From assembly GCA_003263775.1 (NCBI GenBank), contig JYJJ01000064.1, forward strand, positions 185,881 through 249,880: a stretch of 64,000 nucleotides of DNA, in the 5' to 3' direction. Below are positions 1 to 9,860 of this stretch, in pieces. The stretch comes from Vibrio maritimus. Lineage in GTDB: Bacteria > Pseudomonadota > Gammaproteobacteria > Enterobacterales > Vibrionaceae. The position numbers were made by a program, and so were the translations under genes. The notes below the pieces were generated by a model that worked only from the letters and a program-made list of their open reading frames with translations, searched no databases and had not been told where the DNA came from. How positions within the stretch are numbered: the stretch's first letter is position 1; each line of letters opens with the position of its first letter.

Positions 1-2
1 GC

Positions 3-749
3 CTTTTGCGTCCTGCATTTTTGAAGAAGATGCTTCGCTCAAAAGCTGCGAGCTTATACGGCTACGACATACTGATCCGTGGCACGATTTGGCCTGGACC
101 TGTGATTGGTAAAAAGCTCCGTCACATCATTGAAGCGACCGATACTGCTGGCCACGAGATTGGCCTACATGCTTGGGATCATCACAAATGGCAAATGAAA
201 ACTGACACTATGTCAGCAGAACAGTTGCGTAGTGAGATCACCAAGGGCTACGAGATGCTGAAGGCGATCACCGGGCGTGATTTACCCTGCAGCGCAGTTG
301 CCGGCTGGCGTTGTACAGACCAAACCTTGGTTGAAAAAGACGCATTTCCTTTCCAATATAACAGTGACTGTCGTGGTGATTCTATCTTCTCTCCGGGTGA
401 GGGAATGGCGCCGCAAATTCCTGTTACACTTCCTACTTATGATGAGTTGGTCGGCCAAGATGGTGTCGACAATAGCAACTATAACGACGCTATCCTTAAG
501 CTCATCAAGCGTGATGCCCTTAATGTTTATACCATTCATGCGGAAGTTGAAGGGATTGTTTGTGCTGACATGTTTGAAGAATTGATTGTCAGAGCTAAGC
601 AACAGAATATAGAATTCGTGCCTATGATAGATCTGCTTCATGAAGCAGAGACGCCACTTCCAAAAGATTCGATAAAAAACATCGAGATGGAAGGGCGAGA
701 AGGGTGGCTAACGCACCAAGCGTCTTTTGTTGAGCGCATGGGGCTTTAG
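3..749 (+). CDS. arnD: ArnD, 4-deoxy-4-formamido-L-arabinose-phosphoundecaprenol deformylase (5' end outside window)
   Basis: Polysaccharide-deacetylase-family enzyme that deformylates undecaprenyl-phosphate-Ara4FN on the cytoplasmic face, before the sugar goes to lipid A. The visible 248 residues match the E. coli protein from about residue 54 to the end: AGHEIGLHAWDHH (metal-binding His), AGWR, YNSDCRG, QIPVTLP and VYTIHAEVEG. The reading frame is open to the left edge, so the start lies outside. The downstream neighbour arnT confirms an arn operon. A terminator-like hairpin follows. Confidence 0.93.
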   Translation, partial: LLRPAFLKKMLRSKAASLYGYDILIRGTIWPGPVIGKKLRHIIEATDTAGHEIGLHAWDHHKWQMKTDTMSAEQLRSEITKGYEMLKAITGRDLPCSAVAGWRCTDQTLVEKDAFPFQYNSDCRGDSIFSPGEGMAPQIPVTLPTYDELVGQDGVDNSNYNDAILKLIKRDALNVYTIHAEVEGIVCADMFEELIVRAKQQNIEFVPMIDLLHEAETPLPKDSIKNIEMEGREGWLTHQASFVERMGL

Positions 750-791
750 TTGCGGCGCGTTGGGTTTATTGTCTCAAGTGCCATCAATCAG

Positions 792-815
792 AGCCCATGA
801 CTTCATGGGCTTTTA
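792..815 (+). terminator. Terminator-like hairpin between arnD and arnT
   Basis: Perfect 9-bp stem AGCCCATGA / TCATGGGCT with a 2-base loop, followed by TTTTATT. It sits inside the arn operon, 18 bases before the arnT start, so it may be an intra-operon attenuator. Confidence 0.65.
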
Positions 816-831
816 TTCAATTGGATGAAGA

Positions 832-2484
832 ATGCAACAATCACGAATTAACTGGGCGGTATGGGTACCGCTGTTTTTTATCGCGCTATACATATTACCG
901 CTAGACTTGCGCCCTTTATGGTCGCCAGATGAACTTCGTTACGGTGAAATCTCTCGTGAGATGGTCGCGTCAGGAAACTGGATTGTTCCGACCTTCAACG
1001 ACCTGCGCTATTTCGAAAAGCCGGTCATGGGCTACTGGTTCAATGCTATCGCTCAAGTTGTGTTTGGTGATACCAATTTCGCGGTGCGTATTGCTTCGGC
1101 ATTGGCAACCTTAGGTGGTGCGTTATTCCTAGTGTCGCTAGTTAGCCGTATGGCTGATCGTCGTCAAGGTTGGTTAACTGCTGGCGTGTTCTTGAGCATG
1201 TTTATGGTGGCCGCAATTGGTACCTATAGTGTACTTGATGGCATGCTCGCATTTTGGCTAACGGCTTGTTATGCAGCGTTTTACTTTGCTACAGAAGCAA
1301 CAAGCACCAAGCAGCGTTGGCTCCATTATGGTCTCGCAGGTTTCTTCTGTGGGTGTGCCGTTCTTACCAAAGGTTTCCTTGCACTCGCACTACCCGTGAT
1401 TGTGGTTGTGCCATACATGATTTTGCAAAAGCAGTTCCTTGAGATCCTTCGTTGGGGCTGGTGGGTGATGCTAGTGGCATTTATTACCTGCTTACCTTGG
1501 TCACTTGCGGTACATGCTGCCGAACCTGACTACTGGAACTACTTCTTCTGGGAAGAGCACATCCATCGTTTCTCTGCAGAAGATGCACAGCACGCGGCAC
1601 CGATTTGGTATTACGTTCCGTTCCTATTCCTAGGTACGCTTCCTTGGGTATTCTGGGCGCCGTCAGCGACCGTTCAACTGAAAGGTGAGCTTAGTAAGCC
1701 GCTGATTCGTTACTCAATTTTGTGGGCATTGATGCCGTTTCTACTGTTCTCTTATGCGAGTGGTAAGCTGGCGACCTACATTTTGCCTTGTATGGCACCG
1801 ATTGCGATTTTGCTGACACACGGCATCCTTAAAGCGTATAGCAAGAAAGCGAAAGGCTTGACGATTGGCTCGCTCATTAACGGTGCATTCTTCGCGATTG
1901 TGGCGATTACTTTGATGGTTATGTTCTTTATGGGCAAACTGCCATTGGATGAGACCGAGTCGTACCGTCCTTGGATTGCTTTGTTTATCTTAGGTTTTTG
2001 GGCAGCGTGTGCATTTTTTGCCGCTAAAGCTCAGGCGTTTGAACACAAGTTTGCAGCCTATATGCTCTCTCCACTAGCACTGTTTGCTTTGTTCTCTACC
2101 GTGGTTCCAAACTCGACGATTGACTCAAAAATGCCAGGTCGCTTTATGGAAGAGTTGGCACCAAAAGTTACCGACGAAATGGTGCTGATTGCTGATTACC
2201 CAGATACGATGTCGGCACTGAACTGGTATCTAAAGCGCTCTGATGTCTACCTAACGAAAGGTATGGGTGAAGTCGATTATGGTTTGGCTTACGACGATGC
2301 GAATCATCGTTGGGTACCATTTGCAGATCTTGGCGACTTTATTAAAGAGAAGCAAAAGACGGCACCAGTATTACTTCACTTTAGGAACTTGCCAGCATTG
2401 CCAGAAGACTTCCCTGTCGCAGATGATCACGTCGATCGCGGTCGCTACCATGCATTGATTTTCAATAAAGTATCGGTTGAGTAA
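832..2484 (+). CDS. arnT: ArnT, undecaprenyl phosphate-aminoarabinose:lipid A transferase
   Basis: Inner-membrane GT-C glycosyltransferase that moves 4-amino-4-deoxy-L-arabinose from undecaprenyl phosphate to lipid A phosphates, lowering polymyxin binding. The protein is 550 aa, the same length as E. coli ArnT. It opens with a membrane segment followed by the conserved first periplasmic loop LWSPDELRYGEISREM, which carries acidic residues typical of PMT-like enzymes. About a dozen hydrophobic segments follow, then a soluble C-terminal domain from about residue 430. Its stop overlaps the arnE start. Confidence 0.95.
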   Translation: MQQSRINWAVWVPLFFIALYILPLDLRPLWSPDELRYGEISREMVASGNWIVPTFNDLRYFEKPVMGYWFNAIAQVVFGDTNFAVRIASALATLGGALFLVSLVSRMADRRQGWLTAGVFLSMFMVAAIGTYSVLDGMLAFWLTACYAAFYFATEATSTKQRWLHYGLAGFFCGCAVLTKGFLALALPVIVVVPYMILQKQFLEILRWGWWVMLVAFITCLPWSLAVHAAEPDYWNYFFWEEHIHRFSAEDAQHAAPIWYYVPFLFLGTLPWVFWAPSATVQLKGELSKPLIRYSILWALMPFLLFSYASGKLATYILPCMAPIAILLTHGILKAYSKKAKGLTIGSLINGAFFAIVAITLMVMFFMGKLPLDETESYRPWIALFILGFWAACAFFAAKAQAFEHKFAAYMLSPLALFALFSTVVPNSTIDSKMPGRFMEELAPKVTDEMVLIADYPDTMSALNWYLKRSDVYLTKGMGEVDYGLAYDDANHRWVPFADLGDFIKEKQKTAPVLLHFRNLPALPEDFPVADDHVDRGRYHALIFNKVSVE

Positions 2485-2830
2485 TGACAGTACTGCTGTA
2501 CATCATATCGGTACTGGCAAGCTCGCTCAGTCAATATTGGCAAAAGCGAGCTGCTATGTACTTTGAAGAGAATCCTCAGCTGACGATCGTGGGGAAGCTA
2601 TTTAGTTTTCCAATGATCTTAGGCATTGGCTTTTTGGGTACTAGTGCGATTACTTGGCTTGGTGTATTGAGCCAGTGGGACGTGTCAGTCGCTTACCCTC
2701 TGCTTAGCGTCAATTTTGTCATCATGTTGTTGGTGTCTAAATTTGCTTTTGGGGAAGTGATTGTGCCAAGACAATGGCTTGGCGTCATGATGATCATGAT
2801 TGGTATCGGTATCATTGGGGGGCGCACTGA
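2484..2830 (+). CDS. arnE: ArnE, aminoarabinose-undecaprenyl phosphate flippase subunit (frameshifted end)
   Basis: Small SMR-type membrane protein with four hydrophobic segments. With ArnF it is thought to flip undecaprenyl-phosphate-Ara4N across the inner membrane. Conserved features are SQYWQKRAA near the start and VAYPLLSVNFV in the middle. As written, the frame runs on to 2996 with an unrelated tail after residue ~114. One more G in the six-G run at 2817-2822 would give the ending IIGGAH and a TGA overlapping the arnF ATG, the expected operon arrangement. I treat the tail as an artefact. Confidence 0.82.
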
Positions 2831-3254
2831 TGGTATTGAAAGATCTCAAAGCAGGGCTTCCTATTGCGCTGGTGAGTGTGTTGCTGATTTCTGTCGCACA
2901 ACTAGCAATGAAATGGGGCATGGGTGGCTTGTCAACCGGATGGGCAACACTGCAACCCGCTCTAATGGCAATCGATGTGATAACGATTGTCGCTGAGTTT
3001 TGGCCTGCGCTACTTTGTGTCGCTATCGGTCTTGGATGTTACGCACTGTCTATGGGCTGCTGGGTTATGGCATTAAAGCACTTACCACTTGGTGTTGCTT
3101 ATCCGTTGCTTAGTCTTAGCTATGTCATAGTTTACGCTCTAGCTGTTACTCTGCCTTGGCTTGATGAGCCATTTAGCTGGGTGAAGCTTTCTGGCATCGG
3201 CTGTATTCTTCTTGGCCTTATTCTCATCTTTACTGCAAAAAATCCAGCTCTTGA
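2830..3254 (+). CDS. arnF: ArnF, aminoarabinose-undecaprenyl phosphate flippase subunit (frameshifted end)
   Basis: Second SMR-family subunit of the Ara4N-lipid flippase. It has four hydrophobic segments and the family signature LPLGVAYPLLSLSYVIVY. The start ATG at 2830 is preferred over the upstream in-frame codon at 2800 because it overlaps the restored arnE stop. As written, the frame continues to 3357, through a terminator and into the end of sypR on the other strand. One extra A in the run at 3237-3242 would stop it at 3254, giving about 141 aa. Confidence 0.82.
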
Positions 3255-3267
3255 GCTGGATTTTTTT
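3236..3267. terminator. Bidirectional terminator between arnF and sypR
   Basis: Long stem AATCCAGCTC / GAGCTGGATT with a 2-base loop, flanked by an A run on one side and seven T on the other. It serves the convergent arn and syp operons. Confidence 0.85.
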
Positions 3268-3291
3268 GAAGTGCTGGTCTTTGATTACGTA

Positions 3292-3918
3292 TTAGCGACC
3301 GCGACCATCCACCATAATCTTCAGTGTTTTAAACACAATATGCACATCCGTCATTAGCCACGATTTATACGATGAGAGGGATAACGCATAGCTGTGGTCG
3401 AATCCTACTTTGCTGCGCACATCTTCAATGCAAGTGTCATAGCCTTGGTTGACTTGAGCAAGTCCAGTGATGCCTGGAAGCACGTCATAAGTTCGTTCAA
3501 CAAAGAACGGAATGTCGTTTTCTAGTCTTTGATAGAAGTCCGGGCGCTCTGGACGCGGACCGATAAGCGACATGTCTCCACGAAGCACATTAATAAACTG
3601 TGGCAGTTCATCGAGACGAGTTTTACGAAGAAAACGGCCAACGGGTGTAATACGAGGGTCGTTTTCTGTTGCCCAAGTCGCACCTGTACGTGACTCTGCG
3701 TCGATGTACATGGTTCTAAATTTAAGCACATGGATAAAGTCCATTTTTGTTGGGCTCCATTTACCAACGCGAAGCTGCTGATAAAAAATCGGACCTTTTG
3801 AGGTTAGCTTTATCGCCAACGCAACAGGGATAAAGCACATACCGAGAATGAGCATGCCTACACTCGCGCCGACCAAGTCAAAGATACGCTTCGAGGTACG
3901 AATCAGAGTTTTTTCCAT
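3292..3918 (-). CDS. sypR: SypR-like initiating sugar-phosphate transferase
   Basis: Bacterial sugar transferase (WbaP/WcaJ C-terminal type) that loads the first sugar-1-phosphate onto undecaprenyl phosphate to start repeat-unit synthesis. About 208 aa. It has one N-terminal hydrophobic segment (LVGASVGMLILGMCFIPVA) and the catalytic motifs KFRTM, TRLDELPQ and GDMSLIGPRPE. ATG 3918 follows the restored sypQ stop by one base and has AAGG upstream. An in-frame ATG at 3939 is an alternative. It is the last gene of the locus, as in V. fischeri syp. Confidence 0.88.
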   Translation of the reverse strand: MEKTLIRTSKRIFDLVGASVGMLILGMCFIPVALAIKLTSKGPIFYQQLRVGKWSPTKMDFIHVLKFRTMYIDAESRTGATWATENDPRITPVGRFLRKTRLDELPQFINVLRGDMSLIGPRPERPDFYQRLENDIPFFVERTYDVLPGITGLAQVNQGYDTCIEDVRSKVGFDHSYALSLSSYKSWLMTDVHIVFKTLKIMVDGRGR

Positions 3919-3919
3919 A

Positions 3920-5153
3920 TTAACCTTTTTCATGTTCATTCTCCTGTTGTGGTAGACGTTTCCATGCGCCGTTCTCTAAGCCGATTAGATAGCGAAGACC
4001 ACCGATTAAGTTTGCAGTGTGTCCAACGATAGGTACGTAAATGCTCGTACTAGCTTAATGGACTGTAGTTTTGGGATAAGTACGCTGATAGCTACTGAGC
4101 CATAGAGCGCCACTTGTAGTAACAAAAAACTGGTAAATAATGCGCTACTCGGCGCCAATATGGCTGATGTAATCAGGCATATGAGCATCAAGTAAGGGGT
4201 TAGCACTCTTAGTCCTTTTCCAGAAAAGAAGGTAAGTGCTGTGCCTTGTGCTGCGGTGCAAACAGCGGCAATAGGGCGATAATTTGCTGCATGTTGCCAG
4301 CAGAGATACGTAATCGACGTTTAAAGTCTTGGCCGGTGCTACTGCTTTCCATCTCAATGGCGTTCATGTGCGGTTCGTACACGGCTCGATAGCCACGACG
4401 AACGATGTTCATTGGAATAATGAAATCATCATTGATGGTGTTGTAAGGCAGCGCTTCAAATAAGTTTGCTCTGATGAAGTAGAGCGCACCATGGGCACCG
4501 ATCGTAGAGCCTAGAGTAGACTCGCTGTATTTCACTTGGTTCTGGTAGCGCCAGTATAGTGACTCACTGCGCTCATCTTGCTCTAGGAGCTGATACGTCG
4601 AGTTAACCACACCAACGCTGCTGTCCTTAAAGTGATGGGCAGCAAGCTTGAGAGCATCGATTGAAATCAATGCTGACACATCGGAGATACATGTGATGTC
4701 AGTTTCAATTGCCGACAAATGTTGATTGAGTCGGAAAACCTTTCCTTGGTTATCCGCATTGTCGATGATCCTAAACAGAGTATCGCAGCAGATAGCCTCT
4801 TGAATGGTTTCTTCCGCAACACGGATAGTGTTGTCAGTGCTGCCGTCGTTGATGATGATGACTTCCAGCTTGTCGCGAGGGTAGTCGAGTACTGCGCAGT
4901 TGCGGATTTTATCGGCTATCCACTTTGCTTCGTTGTAAGCAGGGATGACAATAGTGATTGATGGCAAGGCTGCATTGTTGTCTCGTTGATAAAGCGACAC
5001 TCGCTTTGCTTTAGGTAGCGGATGGCGTGACGCCCACCATTTCAGTAACATCGGGTAAATAGCGTGGTGATAGACAATAAAAAAAGCACTAGTCCAAAAC
5101 AAGCTGATAAGTAGTGTTTGCATATCTATTCCTTGAATTGAGTGAGTCATCAT
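3920..5153 (-). CDS. sypQ: SypQ-like membrane glycosyltransferase, family 2 (two frameshifts)
   Basis: Processive-type GT2 with an N-terminal membrane segment, the nucleotide-binding start ITIVIPAYNEAKW, INDGSTDNT, and a divergent QxxRW region (KRRLRISAGN). The first 314 codons are intact. The frame breaks near 4212 (one A short in an AAAA run) and again near 4030. Restored, it continues through more membrane segments to a TAA at 3922-3920, about 404 aa. The ATG directly abuts the sypP stop, so the two are probably coupled. Confidence 0.83.
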
Positions 5154-6293
5154 TTATGCCTTAACCGCCAGTGCGCGGTAAGCTTGGCTCATGGTGCGAA
5201 CATCGTTATGCTCGACCACAAAATCTCTTGGTGTAAATAAGTGACGAGTCGCAATGGCTTTTTCGAGTGTGGCCAAAAGTGAAAATACGCGTTTGGATTT
5301 GGTCGTAAGCCCGGAGAGAGGGCACAACGTTTCTCGCGCTGCGCCTACATCGGTTACCACGACAGGGATATTGCACGCCTGAGCTTCAAGTGGAGACAGT
5401 GGAAATCCTTCACAGCTTGATGGTAAGCAGAATAAATCCAGTGATTGATAAAAACTTGGCATATCGCTCACTAATCCCAAAAAGTGAACGCGATGGCCAA
5501 TGTTTAGATGTTGGCAAAGCTGTTTTAACTCTTGCTCTAATGGCCCTGCGCCAGCAATCGCTAAGTGCGTGTTCTCAGGTAGTCGTGATACCGCTTTAAT
5601 GAGCGTTGTATGAGATTTAACGGGAACTAATCGTCCGGCAGTACCAATAAGTAGAGTGTCTGCTGGTAGCCCTAGAATACGTCTCGCAGCGGCTTGATTG
5701 GCAGGGACAAAGCGGTTGCAGTCGATACCATTTTTAATCACCTTTGATTGTGTAAATGGAAACAGCTCATTCAACTGTTTGCTCACTTCGTCTGCGTCTG
5801 CAACCAATATAGGGTTCACTAGTTTTAGCGCGAGCGTTTCAACATGGCGACGCTTGGTGTTTTGCAGGTGCCACATGTCGTGCTCGGTATGAATGCAAGT
5901 TGTGATGCGTGCCATTCTTGCTGCGATACCACCATACAGCAGTGGGCCAATGTGATGAGTATGAACCACGTCGGCACTTAGGCGTTTTAGCTCAGCGCTG
6001 AGCTGTTTAATCAGCGATAGTTGAAACCCTTCTGCTTTGTCTAAGAACACCAACTGCGACTGGAAGTGTCTTAAAATAGGCCAGTGTTGAATGGCTTGTT
6101 GCTGAGTACCTTCCAAGCTGATGATGTAGCAGCGCTCGTGAGCGGGGGTTTGCTTTAGGAGCTCAATGACCATGGTTTCAAGGCCGCCTGGCGCTAAATG
6201 CTGAACAACATGCACTGTGGTCAGTGTTGCTTTTCTACCTTGATTCTTTATGGATAGCTTCTTTGTGGATTGATTACGCTGAGTTGCCATCAT
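5154..6293 (-). CDS. sypP: SypP-like glycosyltransferase, family 1/4
   Basis: GT-B fold retaining glycosyltransferase of 379 aa. The N-terminal acceptor half has LAPGGLETMVIELL. The C-terminal donor half has GTAGRLVPVKSH and the E-x7-E signature SSCEGFPLSPLEAQA. The start has a good ribosome site (AAGGAG, 8 bases upstream). It heads a P-Q-R transcription unit behind its own sigma-54-type promoter, matching what is reported for V. fischeri sypP. Sugar specificity cannot be read from sequence. Confidence 0.87.
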   Translation of the reverse strand: MMATQRNQSTKKLSIKNQGRKATLTTVHVVQHLAPGGLETMVIELLKQTPAHERCYIISLEGTQQQAIQHWPILRHFQSQLVFLDKAEGFQLSLIKQLSAELKRLSADVVHTHHIGPLLYGGIAARMARITTCIHTEHDMWHLQNTKRRHVETLALKLVNPILVADADEVSKQLNELFPFTQSKVIKNGIDCNRFVPANQAAARRILGLPADTLLIGTAGRLVPVKSHTTLIKAVSRLPENTHLAIAGAGPLEQELKQLCQHLNIGHRVHFLGLVSDMPSFYQSLDLFCLPSSCEGFPLSPLEAQACNIPVVVTDVGAARETLCPLSGLTTKSKRVFSLLATLEKAIATRHLFTPRDFVVEHNDVRTMSQAYRALAVKA

Positions 6294-6372
6294 TCTCGTC
6301 TCCTTACTTGTATCATTCGCCGTTCTCGTCGTGTTGCAAGTTAACGATGGCAGCGCCGTTTACTAGGAGAAT

Positions 6373-6388
6373 TGCACTTAGTATGCCA
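6373..6388 (-). promoter_or_regulatory. Sigma-54 promoter upstream of sypP
   Basis: Minus-strand TGGCATACTAAGTGCA has GG and GC in the correct -24/-12 register. It lies 80 bases before the sypP ATG. Confidence 0.75.
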
Positions 6389-6428
6389 AGAATTTAATGT
6401 TCGTTAAAACAGAGGGTTAGGAAAGGTT

Positions 6429-6454
6429 GCATGCCATTTCTCGAAATGACATGC
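6429..6454. promoter_or_regulatory. Inverted repeat with syp-enhancer-like site upstream of sypP
   Basis: GCATGCCATTTC and GAAATGACATGC flank TC, a 12-bp inverted repeat with one mismatch. The embedded TTCTCGAAATGACAT (6438-6452) fits the SypG enhancer TTCTCANNNTG pattern with one mismatch and is centred about 64 bp from the -24/-12 element. It could also terminate sypO, but it has no T run. Confidence 0.55.
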
Positions 6455-6466
6455 AAAATAGCAAAT

Positions 6467-7893
6467 CTAGAAACTGATTTTGGGAATAGCTGTGATGACA
6501 GGTAGTTTGGCGTCTTCGAGCTGTTGGCGACGACGAATGGTCGTATCAAATAGCTCAAGGAATATAGCGGTGCCAATCCCAAGTGCGATCCCGGCAATGA
6601 CCCCTAATATAGCGAAAACGATAGCTGGCAAATTGGTCGAGCTGCTCGGTGTGTAGGGTAGGTCAATCACTTTTACGCGTTTATTCTGCTCGAATATACC
6701 CAGTGAGCCGGTAAGTTCAGCCATTTCGTAGCGCTCTACCAGTTCGTCATACAGTTCACGTTTTAGTGTGACATCACGTTGTAGACGCAATAGCTGCTTG
6801 GCGTTGCTACCATAGTTTTTAGCATTGGCGGTCAGTTCGGCAATCATCGACTCTAGGCTTGAGGTTTCTTGTTTCAACGACTCGTATCGTCCGCGCACTA
6901 TTTGAAGATTTTGAAGCTGGGTAATCAATAGCGGTTGAAACTCGCGGCTACTGCTGCCGGTACCTGCTGCGCTGGCAATGTCCCATAGCTGGTCGGAATC
7001 CAATCCGGTTTGTTCACTGTTGAGTAATACTGAGCGCTCTTGCTCTAATCTTTGCAGTTCACGTAGCTTGGCCTGCACGGCGCTATGGGAGGTGGTGTAT
7101 TTGGCTTTCAGCAGCGTCAATTCACTACGGATTTCAATGATTTGTTCTTCTAAACGACCAACGATTGGATTGGTTTTTGAAAGCTGCTGGTCTAAGGTAC
7201 CGAGACTTTTCTCAATACCCGCAAGCTCAGCCTGCTTTTCCGCAAGCTTTTGTTTGAGTTTAGCCAGGCGGCTCAAATTCTCACTTTGCATTTCGGGCGT
7301 GGCAGCAGAGTGCGCATTGTAGTACTCTGCCAATGCTTGCTCCGCTAGCTCTAAGGCTTGTTTTCGCTTCTCAATATGAATGGTTAGGAACTCGCTCGAG
7401 TCGCGTATCGATGACCGCTCAGGGGCTAGCAGCTCTTCAATAAAGTGTACGCTCACTGATTCAAGCAACGCTTTCATGCCTTCAGGAGAAGAGGCTGAGT
7501 GCTCAATTTTGATAAAGTCTTTACCTAGCTGACTGACTGTTAAGTTGGATGAGATCTTAGCTATGACTTGATCTTGCTCGTAGGGGCTCATGTCATCGTT
7601 AATAAGATTCAAATCGCTTGCGACCGAGATCAACACATGACGACTGTTGAGCAGCGTTTTTAGTGCTGATAGACGTTCTTTGAGCATGGTGGATACCGCA
7701 ATATCTTCAAGAAAAGGGTTCATTTTCGCGGTTTCTTGAATCAACATGCTGGTGTGAGATTTGTATTTGGGCGGCGTCATCGCGCAACTGCATAAGCAAT
7801 GATGGGCATCACTAGAATAGGGATGACAATCGCGTAACGGCGACGCCAAGCCGCTGTCAGCATCACCAAAAGACGTATCTTAAGCTCGCTCAT
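6467..7893 (-). CDS. sypO: SypO-like chain-length determinant (Wzz/Wzc N-terminal type; frameshifted)
   Basis: Polysaccharide co-polymerase of about 475 aa that sets chain length in the inner membrane. Restored N-terminus: ATG 7893, then a basic stretch WRRRYAIVIP and a membrane segment. A long coiled-coil periplasmic region follows at roughly residues 100-390 (KLKQKLAEKQAELAG, RLEEQIIEIRSELTLLKAKY). It ends with the second membrane segment and a C-terminal IRRRQQLED. One base is missing near 7784, so the longest open frame starts falsely at 7849. The ATG overlaps the sypN stop (ATGA). Confidence 0.85.
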
Positions 7894-9010
7894 AGTGCCT
7901 CCAAATACAGCTCGAGTGTGCTTGCTCTATTGTCCCAGCTGTCACAATCGACTAACCCTTTGGGTAGGAAGTCACTCTCTTTGGCGATTCGATTTAGGGT
8001 AACCACCATGTCTTCGACATTGTTAACCACATTCACATGTTCGCGGTAGCTGTAAGAGCAGGAAAGTCAGTACTGACTACAGGTCTTCTTGCCGCTAGGT
8101 ACTCTTTTAGCTTTAATGGATTGCAGGCCTTGATTTGCTCGTTAAGTACAAATGGCAGCAGGCTTACGGTCCAGTGCTGACTGTAGCTTGGCAGCTCGTG
8201 ATGAGGCTTTGCTCCGAGATAAAATACGTTATCTGCCGCAGTAATTGGCAGCGCACTGAGCTCAATTTGGCCAATAAAGACGAAGTCCCACTCCGGCAAA
8301 GCGGCAATGGTTTGATTGAGTAGTTCATAGTCGAGCCAATTTGACAGACTGCCGTAAAACCCAGCTATTGGTCTGCCTCGATTGGGTAAATCTAGCGCGC
8401 GCTTGGCTGGTTTCGAGAATTGTTCGCTATCTACGCCATGACTTAGCAAACGGGTTTTATGGCTTGGGAATTTTGTACATAGCTTCTCGCTGGCGGTGAT
8501 CACTAAATCGGCCTGATCGACTAATCCGTTTTCATGTTCGAGAACGGTCTCGTGATCCACGCCGGCCAGAGCGCCAAAGTCATCACCGCAGTAATAGACA
8601 ATAGATCGTTGACCAAGGAGCGCACAGACATCGGATGCGGTGGGCAGTGATGTCCAAACAATAGGATCGTTAAGCTGTAGTTTATCGATCATCGGCTTGA
8701 GTTGGTACGCCATCGCTTTTGCTGCTAGCTTACGGCTCCAAGCAGCTCGCGGTGCCGGTAAAGTGTGAATATTAGCGATAGTCATGCTAGCGGGCTTGTC
8801 GATCCGTGCAGGCTGAAACTGGCTAGCTTTACCCTTACCAAGCACTTTGCCAAGTGCGCGTTTCATATCATTTGTCGTCAAGCGTGGCTGTCTGAGGCCA
8901 ATCGAATTGACCCATAGTACTTTTCTTTTGCTCGCTAGGCGCTTAATCAAGTGCTGGGTACTGGAAGGTAGCGCTCCGTAATCTTCACCGAAAACAATCA
9001 GATCTCGCAT
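7890..9010 (-). CDS. sypN: SypN-like glycosyltransferase (frameshifted end)
   Basis: GT-B type glycosyltransferase of about 373 aa. It opens with MRDLIVFGEDYGALPSSTQH and includes IVYYCGDDFGALAG, RPIAGFYGSLSNWLDY and NPLKLKEYLAARRPVVSTDFP in the donor domain, as in WcaL/TuaH-type enzymes. The open frame stops at 8033. One missing base near 8048 restores a further ~50 residues to a TGA that overlaps the sypO ATG. The start has AGAGGA upstream and follows sypM by 12 bases. Confidence 0.85.
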
Positions 9011-9022
9011 TGCTCTATCCTC

Positions 9023-9755
9023 TTATTGTGCGATTTGTTTGACCGCTTTGGCAGGTGAGCCAGCAGCGATTACATTAGCTGGTAAGTCGTGTGTTACCAC
9101 GCTTCCCGCAGCGACGATAGTCCCTCTGCCAATTGTCACACCCGGCTGAACCGTGACCCCTGTTGCTAGCCATACATCTCGTTCTAGCACAATGTCACCT
9201 AATCTATGATCTTCATCTGGAGCTCCTAAAGCGCGCTGCTCGGCATTCAAAGGGTGCCCTGAATAACCAAATAGCTGACAGCGACCCGCAATACGCACGT
9301 TGTCTTGAATTTCCACTCTCCCTGCTACAGCAATAGACACTTGCCATCCGATATCAACATTACTGCCAACCTTTAGGGTTGGAGTGACCGATGGGTCTGG
9401 ATGAGGCGTCGTGCGGCCACTCAAGGTGGTGTGACCGGATACACGGCATTCGTTGCCAAGCTCTATTTTTAGTGGGCCAGTGACCAATGGGAGACCGCTG
9501 TAGAGATAGAGTGAATGTCCGCAGCTAGCAAGGCGTCCCTTAAATGCTGGCGTGTAAATGAAAAGTCGAGTTAGCGTATCGAAGCCGCCTTTTAATACGG
9601 TGATGAGACGATACATTATCTTGTTGTAAATTCTTGGTGTTGGGATCCCTGCTGCACGCGCTCGTTTCAACATGGCAAACAGGCGACGCATTTTAGGATT
9701 CGGGTGGCTTCGAAGCAAGTTTTGAAATCAAATGAAGTTGCTGTAGCATAATCAT
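9023..9755 (-). CDS. sypM: SypM-like hexapeptide-repeat acyltransferase (frameshift near start)
   Basis: Left-handed beta-helix O-acetyltransferase of the WcaF/LacA type. Its repeats run through VGSNVDIGWQVSIAVAG, VRIAGRCQLFG and GVTIGRGTIVAAGSVVTHD, ending PANVIAAGSPAKAVK. It probably acetylates the repeat unit. The open frame begins at a weak TTG (9718). A better start is ATG 9755 or 9749 behind AAGGAA, which joins the frame if one base is missing in the AAAA run near 9720. It is the first gene of an M-N-O unit. Confidence 0.82.
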
Positions 9756-9817
9756 GTTCCTTGTTCTTTCCCTGAACCAGCGAGACGTCGCTAGTTTCAA
9801 CTGTGTACTTTGTTCAA

Positions 9818-9833
9818 TTCAAGAACTGAGCCA
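9818..9833 (-). promoter_or_regulatory. Candidate sigma-54 promoter upstream of sypM
   Basis: Minus-strand TGGCTCAGTTCTTGAA keeps TGGC-N8-TTG spacing but has A in place of C at the -12 position. It is supported by an enhancer-like palindrome 73 bp upstream, matching the geometry at the other syp gaps. Confidence 0.45.
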
Positions 9834-9860
9834 ATAATTTTTTATAATAAAAACAGTTAA

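Noticed and set aside
2997..3357. arnF C-terminal extension past the terminator
   Set aside because: The extra residues come from reading through the hairpin and the reverse of sypR; one A in the preceding run restores a stop.
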